DNA from: Arthrobacter alpinus | GTDB taxonomy: Bacteria > Actinomycetota > Actinomycetes > Actinomycetales > Micrococcaceae | Direction: 5' to 3' | Assembly: GCF_001445575.1 (NCBI RefSeq) | Contig: NZ_CP013200.1 | Span: 1,612,001 to 1,676,000 of the forward strand | DNA length: 64,000 bases | Part shown: piece by piece, positions 48,105-58,645 of the stretch | Layout: each line of letters begins with the position of its first letter | Position numbering within the stretch: the first letter of the stretch is position 1 | The notes under the pieces: model-generated | Seen by the model: only the letters and a program-made list of their open reading frames with translations | Databases searched by the model: none | Told to the model about the DNA's origin: nothing | Translations under genes and position numbers: made by a program

Positions 48105-48145
48105 GGGACCTGTTCCTTGCCCTTGCGGCGAGGGACAGGTCCTTT
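48105..48145 (+). terminator. Terminator after ssrA
   Basis: GGACCTGT (48106-48113) pairs with ACAGGTCC (48135-48142), with a further inner stem, followed by TTTTTC. It ends the tmRNA transcript. Confidence 0.88.
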
Positions 48146-51100
48146 TTCTTTGCCCTTTTTCTTTGCCCTTTTGCTTGTCACGGTGACCTGGCGGTCCTGC
48201 CACATTTTCAGTGAGCCTCATCATATATAGGGGGTTTCGGGGTTAATTGACAGGGTGAATTATTGTCCTTTTGGCTAGTCCTGCCCTGGCCGATGGGATG
48301 CTTCTTGGTGGACTGCTGTGATTTATTTCGCGGCCCGGTCCGCGAAATGACGAAAGAATTCGTGGTGGCAAACCAGTCGGACAGCTGCTTTCCCACCCGG
48401 GCTTTCATCGCCAAGTTGATACGAGGGGAATTAGTAATGCACGAAGGACGACCAGAGGCGGTGCCGTTGTCCCTAACAGGAAATGGCACAAACAAGCTTG
48501 CTAGGGGGTGGCTGGCTGCACTGGCCGGTGCGATTGCTATCGCATTGACTTTCGCATCCCTCATTGGTGTTGGAACCGGTGAGGCCGCCGCGGCAACGCC
48601 CGGCATCACCACAACTGTCACGGTTGGGGGTGTAACGTACAACGGTACTCCCGTGGTCAGCGAAGGCCAGGTGGTCACCATGAACATGCAATACAGCCAG
48701 GATGTAGTGCCAGGCTCCACAGTGACCATCAGCCTGGGAGCCAACGTCACCCTCGGTGATGTACCCGCGGGGAATGAGCAGATCGAGTCGATCACGAAGG
48801 ACCCCAGCGATTCCAACAAGGTTCTTGTGAAATTCAAGGATCCGCTGCCAGACACCGTACAGGGTCTGCTCTCCTTTAACTTCAGCATGAATCAGGTTAA
48901 CGGCAGCTCCAAGGAGAAAATCGTATGGACCGTAGACGGCGAAGAGAAGTCACTCGATGTCATCATCAAAAATAACGGCGATGACTTCGCTAACGTCAAC
49001 GACTACCAGTCGAAGTCGGTTTCCAACAATGGCAACTTGGGACGGTTTGTCAGTTACAACGCAGCGAGCGGCAAAGTAACACTTGCTACCGGTGTCATCG
49101 GTGCTCCAATCACATACACCTTGAATGTCGACACCAAGGCTGCCAAGGCCGGATACATCATCGCCGATGCGCTTCCTGCCGGAATGACGTACAAGTCGGG
49201 ATCCTTCACCGGAACCCAAACCACGTGGGATACCAACGGACTGAACAAGGCCGTCGGTGACGTCGCGTTCGCGCCAACCATTGCGAACAACACCTTCTCC
49301 GGCCAGCTGGACCTGCCGGCGTCGTCGATGACGACCATCAACTACTCTGCCCACGTTGCCGATGAGGCCGCCCGTGTGGCCCTAGAAGCACAGCTGCAGG
49401 CCGCCGCTGACAAGGTGACGGGACCTGCTGGCGGGAACTACAACGTCAACCTGAAAAACACAGTCACTTTTGGGAATTCTGGCACTAAGGAAGCGACAGT
49501 TTCCATTGGTGGAAAAGTTACCGGAGTGGAAGGTCCAGGCGTAGGCGCGGCCTTTACGAAGGATGCTAACTGGTTGAATAAGGACGTTGAGCCCCAGACC
49601 GACGGCTCGCTGGTTCCTCCCGCGGATGTCACCTATACGCTGAATACCAACCTGACCCAGTGGGACGGCAGCAATGTGCTGAAAACTCTGACGTCCAATG
49701 TTGTCATCTCCGATAAGTTGCCGGCGCAGGCCAGCTGGAATACCGCCGATGCCGCATTCCTCACCTCCAATGGCATCGATCTGGAGAAGATCGACCCCGT
49801 GGCTGCGGCCGTGTTTGCCGGCGACGAGTACGTTGGAAAGTATTTCGTGGACGGTCAGTCACTTTTCATCAATGTGGGCAAGGACAACGCGTTAATCTCC
49901 GCTGTGGCGGTGAAGGCTCATATCAATTCAGTGACCGGGCTTAATAAAGAGGGGACCGCCGTCCCGGGTGAAACGAAGCAAAAACTCACCAACAGGGGCG
50001 AGTGGAGCTACTCGAATGGGCTCGGAAAACAGCAGACCGGGTTCAACAGGGAGGCCTTCCTCTTCTCTTATACGGAGAGCGCGGACGGATTCAACGCTCC
50101 TGACTACTTCAAGAAGGAAACGGTCAACAAGGATGTGGTTGCCAAGCCAGGCGAATCCATCAAGGTTGACTACAAGTTCACGGTGGGCGCCGGCAAGGGC
50201 ATTGACCTCACGAAGAGCTCCATCGTTGATTACGTTGATACGAACATCTATGACATTTCCGACCTTGACGCCGTCAAGGCAGCAATTGCCGCCAAGTATG
50301 CCGGGTCGCGTGTCATGGGCGGAGAGCTTTTTGATGTGACGCTGAACGGCGATGGAAACCTTGCCATCGCACTGAATGATGCTGGAATTGCCAAGGTAAC
50401 CGAATGGGGAATCGACAAGGCGTTTGAACTGACGTTAACGCTGGTATCCAAGCCCATCGCCGGTAAGCAGACACTGCGGATCAAGAACAAGGCGACGCTC
50501 TTCGGTGAAGGCAACAAGGCCCTGTTCTGGTCCGAGGTGCGGATGGAAGCCACCACTTACGGTGATGAAGCCGAAATTCGCAAGACCGTCCGCGACACTC
50601 TCAATACTGAGTGGACGCAGAACCTGCGCGCCGAAGTAGACGCCCAGGGCAACTTGATTAGTGATCAGTTTGTTTACAATGTGGCCCTGGTGCCCCATGG
50701 TAAGTACACGGGTGTCCCGATCTTTGACGTTGTGGATGTACTCCCTGAGGGTCTCGAGTTCGTGGGCTTCGTTACCGACGACCATGTCGACGATCGGGCT
50801 AACCCGACACGTGGAGTGCAGGATCTGGTCGGAAACGTCCAGGCTCGGTTCGAGGACCCCACCGGTGCTGCTCCCTCGGGAAAGGTAGTGCTTTTCCAAA
50901 AGGAAGGCACCAACCTGGATGCCAGCAAGGGCGATCCTGCCGCAAATATCTTGGTTCGAATCAAGGCCTTTTCTATTGACGAAGCGATCATCAACAGCAT
51001 TGGATCAACGAAGGCAACGATCACGCCGTCGAACGGCTACCCGCTGTCAATCGCCAAGGTCAATGCTGAAGATCCTGAAGCTGTCATTAGCGATACCGCA

Positions 51101-51349
51101 GCTCACTTCCAGATCCTGGATGCCGAACTGAAGGTTGTTGTTGACAATGTCTTTGTTGAAGATGGCGCCCTGCGTGTCACCGACGACGAGGGAAAAACCA
51201 AGAACGTGAAGGTAGCTACTCCCGGAACGTACACCGTCAAGGAGATCAAGGCGCCGGCTGGCTACAAGCTGTCCACACAAACGATTCAGGTGGTCGTTGG
51301 TAACGACGGTTCATCTGACGCTGTAGCCTTCCCCAACGAACCAGTTGAC

Positions 51350-53250
51350 GCTAGCTACGCGGTGGGTGACTTTGTCTGGGTGGACGCCAACAAGAACGGT
51401 CTGCAAGACGATGCAGAAGTCCTTGAAGGTGTCACGGTCACGCTGTTGGATGGTGCCGGCAAGACCGTAGCCACAACAGAAACCGACGCTGCGGGACGGT
51501 ACATGTTTGATGAGCTGCCGGCAGGTGAATACCAGATCAAGTTCGAGCTCACTACTGCCCAGAGTGCGATCTACGACTTCACCACCTCGAATGCACAGGC
51601 TAACGCCAAAGATGCCGACGATTCTGACGCTAATCCGGCGACGGGTCTCACTGTCAAGTTCGCCCTTGACGACACGAATGTGGCTCTGACCAAGGATTAC
51701 CGTTTCGACTTCGCTGCCACTGAGGGCATTGACCCGACGTGGGACGCCGGTGTGATTGTAAAGCCCAGCGTTTCCATTGGTGATTTTGTTTGGGTTGATT
51801 CCAACCGTGACGGTCTTCAGTCTGAGGATGAGCCTGGTATTAAGGATGTTGTTCTGGCTATCACGGGTCCTGATGGTAAGGCTGTCACGGATGTGTTCGG
51901 CAAGGCTGTTGTTTCTGTGAAGACTGATGATAAGGGCGCTTACACCTTCGTGAATCTTCCGGTTCTGAAGGCTGGCGAGTCCTACACGGTTACGATCGAT
52001 CAGGATGCTTCGAAGGTTGCGTTGGCTCCGTATGTTCCGACCCTTGCTGGTGCGGGAGATGACCGTAAGGTTGACTCTTCTACCTGGACGGCTACTTCTA
52101 CTGCTCTGACGATGGATGGGGACCGGGATCAGAGCCTGGACTTCGGCTTCGTTCTGCCGAAGGTATCCGTTGGTGATTTTGTTTGGGTTGATTCCAACCG
52201 TGACGGTCTTCAGTCCGTGGGTGAGCCTGGTATCAAGGGTGTTGTTCTGGCTATCACGGGTCCTGATGGTAAGGCTGTCACGGATGTGTTCGGCAAGGCT
52301 GTTGTTTCTGTAAAGTCTGATGATACGGGTGCTTACACCTTCGTGGACCTTCCGGTTCTGAAGGCTGGCGAGTCCTACACGGTTACGATCGATCAGGATG
52401 CTTCGAAGGTTGCGTTGGCTCCGTATGTTCCGACCCTTGCTGGTGCGGGAGATGACCGTAAGGTTGACTCTTCTACCTGGACGGCTACTTCTACTGCTCT
52501 GACGATGGATGGGGACCGGGATCAGAGCCTGGACTTCGGCTTCGTTCTGCCGAAGGTATCCGTTGGTGACTACGTCTGGGTTGATTCCAACCGAGACGGT
52601 CTTCAGTCCGTGGGTGAGCCTGGTATCAAGGATGTTGTTCTGGCTATCACGGGTCCTAATGGTAAGGCTGTCACGGATGTGTTCGGCAAGGCTGTTGTTT
52701 CTGTAAAGACTGATGATACGGGTGCTTACACCTTCGTGGACCTCCCGGTTCTGAAGGCTGGCGAGTCCTACACGGTCAGCATCGACAAAGACGGGTCGAA
52801 GGAAGCCTTGGCTCCGTACATCCCGACCATTGAAACTGAAGGAAACCGCGAAGGCGACTCTTCTACCTGGACGGCTACTTCTACTGGTCTGACGATGGAT
52901 GGGGACCGGGATCAGAGCCTGGACCTCGGCTTCGTTCTGCCGAAGGTATCCGTTGGTGACTACGTCTGGGTTGATTCCAACCGAGACGGTCTTCAGTCCG
53001 TGGGTGAGCCTGGTATCAAGGATGTTGTTCTGGCTATCACGGGTCCTAATGGTAAGGCTGTCACGGATGTGTTCGGCAAGGCTGTTGTTTCTGTAAAGAC
53101 TGATGATACGGGTGCTTACACCTTCGTGGACCTCCCGGTTCTGAAGGCTGGCGAGTCCTACACGGTCAGCATCGACAAAGACGGGTCGAAGGAAGCCTTG
53201 GCTCCGTACATCCCGACCATTGAAACTGAAGGAAACCGCGAAGGCGACTC
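51350..53250 (+). repeat. SdrD-like B repeats, last units nearly identical at DNA level
   Basis: A first diverged unit (about 51350-51769, YAVGDFVWVDANKNGLQDDA) is followed by four units starting VS(I/V)GD(F/Y)VWVDSNRDGLQ at 51770, 52163, 52556 and 52946, spaced 393, 393 and 390 bases. Units 4 and 5 (52556 and 52946) appear identical up to the IS insertion point; units 2 and 3 differ at few positions. Acidic DSNRDGLQS-type loops are the calcium-binding motifs of this family. The repeats are inside one frame, so they are coding repeats. Confidence 0.92.
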
Positions 53251-53317
53251 GGGACTGCCCCGGCTTTGCTTGACTCCTGACTTGTGAGGATACGTTCCTT
53301 GCAGCAAGGATATTGAT

Positions 53318-53602
53318 ATGCCTAAGCCTTTTCCCGCCGAGTTCCGCCGCGATGTTGTTTCCGTGGCTCGCAAGCATGAAGCACCGATCGCTCAGATCGC
53401 TAGGGATTTCGGGATCTCCGAGGCCACTCTGCATAACTGGCTCAAGAAAGCCGATATCGAGGACGGCACCCGCCCGGGTGTAAGCGCTGTTGAGGCGGCC
53501 GAGCTGCGGGATGTGAAGAAACGCATCCGGCTGCTGGAGCAGGAGAATGAGATCCTGCGTCGGGCCGCAGCGTTCTTCGCCCGGGAGCTGCCCCCAAAAT
53601 GA
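53318..53602 (+). CDS. IS3-family transposase OrfA
   Basis: A 94-residue DNA-binding protein. The helix-turn-helix is in AQIARDFGISEATLHNWLKK, and a leucine-zipper stretch follows (LRDVKKRIRLLEQENEILRR). It binds the inverted ends of the element. The stop overlaps the orfB start by ATGA (53599-53602), the site where the two are coupled or fused during expression. Confidence 0.93.
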   Translation: MPKPFPAEFRRDVVSVARKHEAPIAQIARDFGISEATLHNWLKKADIEDGTRPGVSAVEAAELRDVKKRIRLLEQENEILRRAAAFFARELPPK

Positions 53603-54461
53603 CGTTCCCGCTGGTCCTTGATCTTGCCGCGGACGGAGTCCCCGTCGCGGTGGCCTGCCGGGTGCTCGGCTTCTCCAAGCAAGCCTTCTACGCATGGAAG
53701 GCGGCTCCGGTGACGGACCGGGATTGGGCTGATGCGCATCTGATCAACGCCGCGCTAGATGTCCATCGCGACGACCCGGCGTTCGGGTACCGGTTCATTG
53801 CTGACGAGTTGAAGGACCAGGGACTGGCTGCGGGTGAGAACCGGGTCCAGCGCCTGTGCAGCAGCCAGCGAATCTGGTCCGTGTTCGCCAAGAAACGCGG
53901 CCTGACGCGCAAAGCGGGCCCGCCCGTCCATGACGACCTGGTCAAGCGGGACTTCACCGCAACGGCACCCAACCGGCTGTGGTTGACGGACATCACCGAG
54001 CACCGCACCGATGAGGGCAAGCTGTACCTGTGCGCAATCAAGGACGTGCATTCGAATCGAATTGTCGGCTACTCGATTGATTCACGCATGAAGGCGTCTC
54101 TGGCCGTTGCAGCTCTGCGCAACGCGGTGTCGCTAAGGTCGCCACAGGGGCGGTGGTGCATTCGGATCGTGGCTCTCAATTTCGTTCCAACGCCTTCGTC
54201 CGGACCCTGAAGAGCAACGGGCTGACTGGGTCGATGGGGCGGGTGGGTGCGTGTGCTGACAATGCCGCCATGGAGTCATTTTTTGCGCTGCTGCAGAAGA
54301 ACGTTCTGGACCGGCAGCGCTGGTCCACGCGGCAGGAACTGCGGCTGGCAATCGTGACCTGGATCGAGAAAACCTACCACCGGAAACGCCGACAACGACG
54401 ACTTGGCCGGCTAACACCGATCGAGTTTGAGACAATGAATACCGGCCTCGAAGCCGCCTAG
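53599..54461 (+). pseudogene. IS3-family transposase OrfB (DDE), frame broken at 54147-54150
   Basis: The integrase part is split between two frames: the first to RNAVSLRSPQG, the second from VVHSDRGSQFRSNAFV to the end at 54461. Adding one G to the GGGG at 54147-54150 restores 287 residues. The catalytic residues are all there: Asp in RLWLTDITEH, Asp in HSDRGSQF, Glu in NAAMESFFALLQ. The ends of the element and the target duplication are perfect, which suggests recent transposition and hence that the frame was open lately. Confidence 0.88.
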
Positions 54462-54840
54462 AAACACTAAACCCCGAGAGTCAATGAAACCCGGGGCAGT
54501 CCCCTCTTCTACCTGGACGGCTACTTCTACTGGTCTGACGATGGATGGGGACCGGGATCCGAGCATGGACTTCGGTTTCGTGGTGATTCCGACTCCGGTG
54601 GAACCCACCACCCCGGCACCCGCCCCGGCGAGCACAACCCCCGTTGTGCCCGCCACCTCGGTACCCACCTCGGCACCCACCACGCCGGCGACCACCGACG
54701 AGCTGTCCAACACGGGCTTCGACGGTGCGGTACTGATGGCCATGGGTCTTTTGCTGACCATGCTGGGAGGTGGCGCCGTGGTCCTGACCGGACGACGACG
54801 TCGAGCTTCCACGACGCGGCACTAGGCACATAGCCAGCTG

Positions 54841-54890
54841 AGACACGTGCGGCCCCGCCTCCCGAAAGGGAAGCGGGGCCGCACGTGTCT
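54841..54890. terminator. Strong bidirectional hairpin terminator
   Basis: AGACACGTGCGGCCCCGC (54841-54858) pairs perfectly with GCGGGGCCGCACGTGTCT (54873-54890), with TCCC/GGGA and a GAAA-type loop at the tip. It lies between the surface-protein gene and the convergent LuxR regulator gene. Confidence 0.88.
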
Positions 54891-54946
54891 GTTGAGGCGT
54901 GTCCAGCAGAGCAACATGAGTCCCGTGACTGAAATTGCCCAGAATT

Positions 54947-57573
54947 TTAGTTCAGCAGGTTTTCCTGATGCGCCACGAGCAGGGCTTCCTCGCGGGAGGC
55001 GACGCCGAGCTTCTTGTAAAGGCTGCGCAGCTGGGATTTGACGGTGTTGAGGCTGACAAAGTTGATGCGCGCGATCTCCGCCCGATCACCGGTCGTGGCA
55101 AGTGTCGCCAAGATAGTGGACTCACGGCGAGTGAGCGCGATGGACTCGAGCTTCACGGGGATGATTTCTTCAGGCAGGGTGGCCGAGCCCGGGTAAGGAA
55201 CGTTCATTTTCTCCATGGATGTGCGGAGCAGGTCTCTGTCGGAGGCGGTCAGCATCACTAGCGGCCAGTGGTTCGCCAATGCCGTGATGGCACCAGAAAT
55301 CATTTCGAGATCGGTGCGCAGGGATTCCTTGGGAAGTAAATGCAGACGTGCAACTGTGAGGAGCACCCGGGCCTCCACGGACTGTAGGGCTGTCGTGAAT
55401 GCAATCTTAGGACTCAACAGCTCCGCAGTTTGCGCTGGATTGCCTGTAGCAAGGCTGAGGCGGGCCCGGGTGATGATCGCTGCGGGATTCTTAGAGGGGA
55501 GCTTGGCTAGGGCCGCACCGGCCCCTGAGGCGTTGCCGCCGGTCAGTAGCAAGTCCGCGTGAAGGACCAGCAAGGCTGTTGCATCCAGAGGGTTTAGGGC
55601 GGGCAGATCCCTCCGCCTGCCCAGCACCACAGTGAGGCGACCAGCAGCGATGCCGGCCTGTCCTCGCAGCAAGTCAATATGCGCTTCGATGACACGCAGC
55701 CTGCCCCAGAATTCACTGGTTGCCGTTTCCGAGATGACCGTCTTTAGATGTTCTGCCGCAGCGTCCGGTTGCAACCTGCCCAATTCAATCATGCCAAGCG
55801 CCACGGCCAGCGGCGTTTTTTGGTACAACTCCATGTCGGTGGTGTGGAAGGAAAACTCCGAGGCCAACTGTGCGAACATGGCAGCTGTCTGAAGATCCCC
55901 GTCTACGGCATGCCTGTAAGCGAGCAAGGACATGGAAAAGTACTGCGCCTGTTGGGAATCCGCAATCTCACCAGTGGCCACAGACTGTTGCAGGGCCTTT
56001 TCAGCACTGTTGAAATCGCCTACCAGCAACAGGGTCAAACCCCACTGGCCCAAGGAGATCGTCTCGACGATTCGCAGCTTGTCCCGGTCAGCCAAGGACA
56101 GTTCGTTCAAGTTCTTCAGCGCGGTGCGTGATGTTGCTGCCGCCACCTTGAACTGGCCTGTCATGCGCAGCGCCACGGCCCGCGCAAGGCCCATGGCTAC
56201 ACGTTCCTCCGGTGGCACTGACTTGCCCAGGAGTTGTGTAGCAGAGAGTGCCAACGCGAAGTGTTCCAGGCCCTTGAAACGGGTACGTTGGTCACCGTTG
56301 TAAATGATGCCCAAGGCCACTGTCAGCAGTGGATACTTCACTAACTGGGTCTTGGGGATCCGGGGAAGTGTGCGTTGCAGAACCTTGGCGCTGTCAGCGA
56401 ACAGAAGCAAGCCGGACTGGATGAGGATATTCGTTCCCTGCCGATAGTCCTTGTTGGTCATGGCGTAGTCGAAGGCCGGAGAATGTTGCTTACGGGCCAA
56501 CTCAAAAGCCGCGGCCGCTTCAAGCGTCTGAGCCTTGCAGCTTGCAATCTCCGCTGCCATCTTGCGGGTGAGTGCAGCCTTGATGATGGGCCTGTAGCTA
56601 TATCGGATGCCGAGGGATGCGTTGGTTGAGCTCAACAAGTTGTTTTCCAACAGGATCCGGATGCTTGGCGCCAACTCCTGGTCGGGAACAAGGGCTCGGA
56701 CGAGTGCCGCGTCGAAATGGTTCAGGGGCAGGGTGACTGTGAGTAGCCGGGCCACGGCAGGCTTTTGGAGCTGATCCCGCGCCGAGACGCTTTCAACTAG
56801 TACCATGTCCGTGACACGGGCGATAATGTGCTCGGCAAGGTTCGCTGCCGGGGCGAGGGACCCCTGGGTCGCCAGCCGGGCAGTCCTATGGGTTATTGGG
56901 AGGCCCTGGAAGTGTTCGTTCAGCTCGTCACTGATGGCAGCGAGCGGGGTACCTTCATGAAACTGAGATGCTTCTGCTGACGAGAACGTGAGGTCATCGG
57001 CGTCGACCACATAAACGTCAAGCCCGGTGGAAAGTTGTACCTTTTCAATCTCTAGGACGGAACGTGTTTCCACTATCAAACTTAGCTCCGGTGTCCGGAC
57101 TAAAAGGCGGGCCAGGTCCCTCTCAAACGCGGTACCTTGAACCGTGTGAAAATTCGTCACGATCACCGTCAGTGGGGCTGCTCCTGCCAAGGCTGCGGAC
57201 ACGTCGGAAACCGGATCGGTTGAAGGATCCTTTGAAGGTTCGACGGCGTGACCGGACTCGGTGCCTCCCGCTTTGGCATCACGGTCCTGTGGTGCCATGA
57301 CTGTCTGGAGTAACTGCTGCCAGAACACCTCGACGGTGGAAAGCTCTTCATCCAGGATTAGCCAAGCAGTTTGACGACTAGTTTTTTCTGCCCATTGCTG
57401 TAACGCGGTTGTCTTGCCACTCAGTCGGGGGCCCGCACAACACAAAGGGGGGCGTCGGCACCGGTTTCGATCAGCTCGACGACCCGGGGCCGATCAATCA
57501 CCAGATGTGAATTGACTTGGCGCGGCTTTCGCAGCTGGTGCACATTTTTGCGCTGGAGTTTGGCCATGTCCAT
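54947..57573 (-). pseudogene. Large LuxR-family (LAL/MalT-like) regulator, frame broken at 57427-57434
   Basis: From ATG 57573 (RMDMAKLQRKNVHQL) the frame runs through SHLVIDRPRVVELI to LCVV, then meets TGA; the rest continues in another frame as GPRLSGKTTALQQWAEKT to 54947. One more base in the GGGGGCCC run at 57427-57434 gives LCVVRGPRLSGKTT, a proper Walker A, and a protein of 875 residues. A long helical middle (TPR-like) leads to a C-terminal LuxR HTH: TRRESTILATLATTGDRAEI, then SLNTVKSQLRSLYKKLGV. Such ATP-dependent regulators respond to metabolites; the regulon is not readable here. Confidence 0.82.
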
Positions 57574-57937
57574 GCGCTGCAAACCCCCTTTTCCCCATTG
57601 CTGATGCAGAACAACCTGTTGCCCGTCCACTGCGGGGAGTCAGGGCTGCCCCAGTTAGGGAGACCTCAAGAGTGTCAAACGAAACGCTATCAGTGTACTG
57701 GCCCGAAGCGGTTTTTAGTGTCGTGGGGTGGAGTCTAGATGAACGGGAAACGCAGCACAAACAATTGAGTGGTGGGCCGGCACTGAAGCCAGACCACCAC
57801 TCACCCCCAAAGTTTTGTGTACCGCATTGGGCAAACTTTGTTCACACATTCATTATTATGCCAGATACTAATGGAAATGTGTACATCTACTTTGAGGGGC
57901 TCAGACGTCTAGTTCGGAGGCCAAAGCCACAACTATT
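57574..57937. other. Gene-free stretch upstream of the LuxR-type regulator
   Basis: A 364-base region, AT-richer than its surroundings at 57820-57900, that must hold the promoter of the minus-strand regulator. Short frames are present but none has a ribosome site or convincing codon use. No hairpin or repeat stands out. Confidence 0.6.
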
Positions 57938-58645
57938 CTAGGCGTGCACATTCTTGCTAATGGGTCGGCGGATGAAGGACCACCAGACAAGTGCCAGACC
58001 TAGGGCGACAAGCAAGATCGCGGTGAAGTTCATGATGTCCACTGCCTGCCAGTTTGCCCATCGCGGAATTCGCAACGGCACGGTGGCACAGACCAACGAA
58101 AACCCAACCAACAAGAAGAACGCTGCTGCCCGGTCTACGACGGGTCGTCGCGACAACGTCGCCTTCGCAGTTGCCACCACCACGCAGGCTGCGGCGTAGG
58201 TGGTATAGGCAACGCCGAACCATGAGTACGCCGTCACGGCTGACTGGTTGGTGAAGGCCACCAGTCCCGTACTGGAACCGTCTACGTCGGCGAGCACATA
58301 GCTGACGCAAAGTCCCAGTGAGGAAATCGCCAAAACAGCCACGCCCAAGGGCCCCCTGATGAGGGTTCGAGCCAAAGGGGAATTATAGGCGGCGGCAACC
58401 CTGGAAGTCAGCAGGAAAAAGACACCAAACATGCTGAGCCGCAACACGACATTGGCCAAGTTGATGCCCCCAAGCAAGGCGTCAACGGGCAGGTAAATTG
58501 CCGGCAGGCTCAGCGCGACGCTGACCGTCGCTAGGATGAATGCCCATGAAAGCCCACGGTTGCGTCCTTTGAGCAGGGAAGGCACACGCCAGAGGCTGCA
58601 GGCCAAGCACACCGTCAAAGCCGTCCATTGCAAAACGAGCGTCAT
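57938..58645 (-). CDS. Seven-span membrane protein coupled to an HTH regulator
   Basis: A 235-residue membrane protein from ATG 58645 (MTLVLQWTALTVCLACSLWR), which overlaps the stop of the HTH gene by four bases. About seven hydrophobic segments are evenly spaced; the N-terminal spans resemble the MAB_1171c-type actinobacterial membrane proteins often found next to XRE-type regulators. The function is unknown. Tight coupling suggests that it and the regulator act as a sensor-effector pair (inference). Confidence 0.65.
   Translation of the reverse strand: MTLVLQWTALTVCLACSLWRVPSLLKGRNRGLSWAFILATVSVALSLPAIYLPVDALLGGINLANVVLRLSMFGVFFLLTSRVAAAYNSPLARTLIRGPLGVAVLAISSLGLCVSYVLADVDGSSTGLVAFTNQSAVTAYSWFGVAYTTYAAACVVVATAKATLSRRPVVDRAAAFFLLVGFSLVCATVPLRIPRWANWQAVDIMNFTAILLVALGLALVWWSFIRRPISKNVHA

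Larger units (their letters stand above)
53251..54503 (+). mobile_element. IS3-family insertion sequence, 1253 bp, with 3-bp target duplication
   Basis: The left end GGGACTGCCCCGG (53251-53263) and right end CCGGGGCAGTCCC (54491-54503) are perfect inverted ends; the similarity continues inward to TTGACTC on both sides (about 27 bp, imperfect). CTC at 53248-53250 and 54504-54506 is the target duplication: the uninterrupted repeat copies contain a single CTC at this place (GGCGACTCTTCTACC). It carries orfA and orfB of IS3 type. Insertion is in the last B repeat of the surface-protein gene. Confidence 0.95.
48437..54825 (+). pseudogene. Giant LPXTG-type surface protein with SdrD-like B repeats, split by an IS3 element
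   Basis: Removing the IS (53251-54503) and one CTC copy rejoins a single frame of about 1710 residues. ATG 48437 follows AGGGGAA. A signal peptide (WLAALAGAIAIALTFASLIG) leads into a ~900-residue adhesin-like region with beta-rich modules (VTYTLNTNLTQWDGSN; VVISDKLPAQASWN), a SpaA-like segment (VKEIKAPAGYKLSTQTIQVV) and five SdrD-like B domains. The last part after the IS has a Pro/Thr linker, the sortase motif LSNTG (54703-54717), a hydrophobic helix and RRRR. As it stands, the upstream part ends at TGA 53285-53287 inside the IS, giving a 1616-residue product that lacks the wall anchor and would be released. Confidence 0.88.

Noticed and set aside
48263..48436. Upstream start for the surface protein (58 residues longer)
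   Set aside because: The extra N-terminus has no ribosome site and would precede the signal peptide with an unsuitable sequence; ATG 48437 has AGGGGAA at good spacing.
51350..53250. Regularly spaced repeats as a possible CRISPR array
   Set aside because: Units of about 390 bases are in one coding frame and encode SdrD-like B domains; no short repeat-spacer pattern occurs anywhere in the window.
51311..53695. Long minus-strand open frame (about 794 codons) opposite the B repeats
   Set aside because: It is antisense to the repeat-rich surface-protein gene and part of the IS, its repeats mirror those of the plus strand, and its protein has no recognisable domain or start signal.
57672..57941. 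Plus-strand open frame in the space upstream of the LuxR-type regulator
   Set aside because: No ribosome site and no recognisable features; it would overlap the end of the convergent membrane-protein gene.
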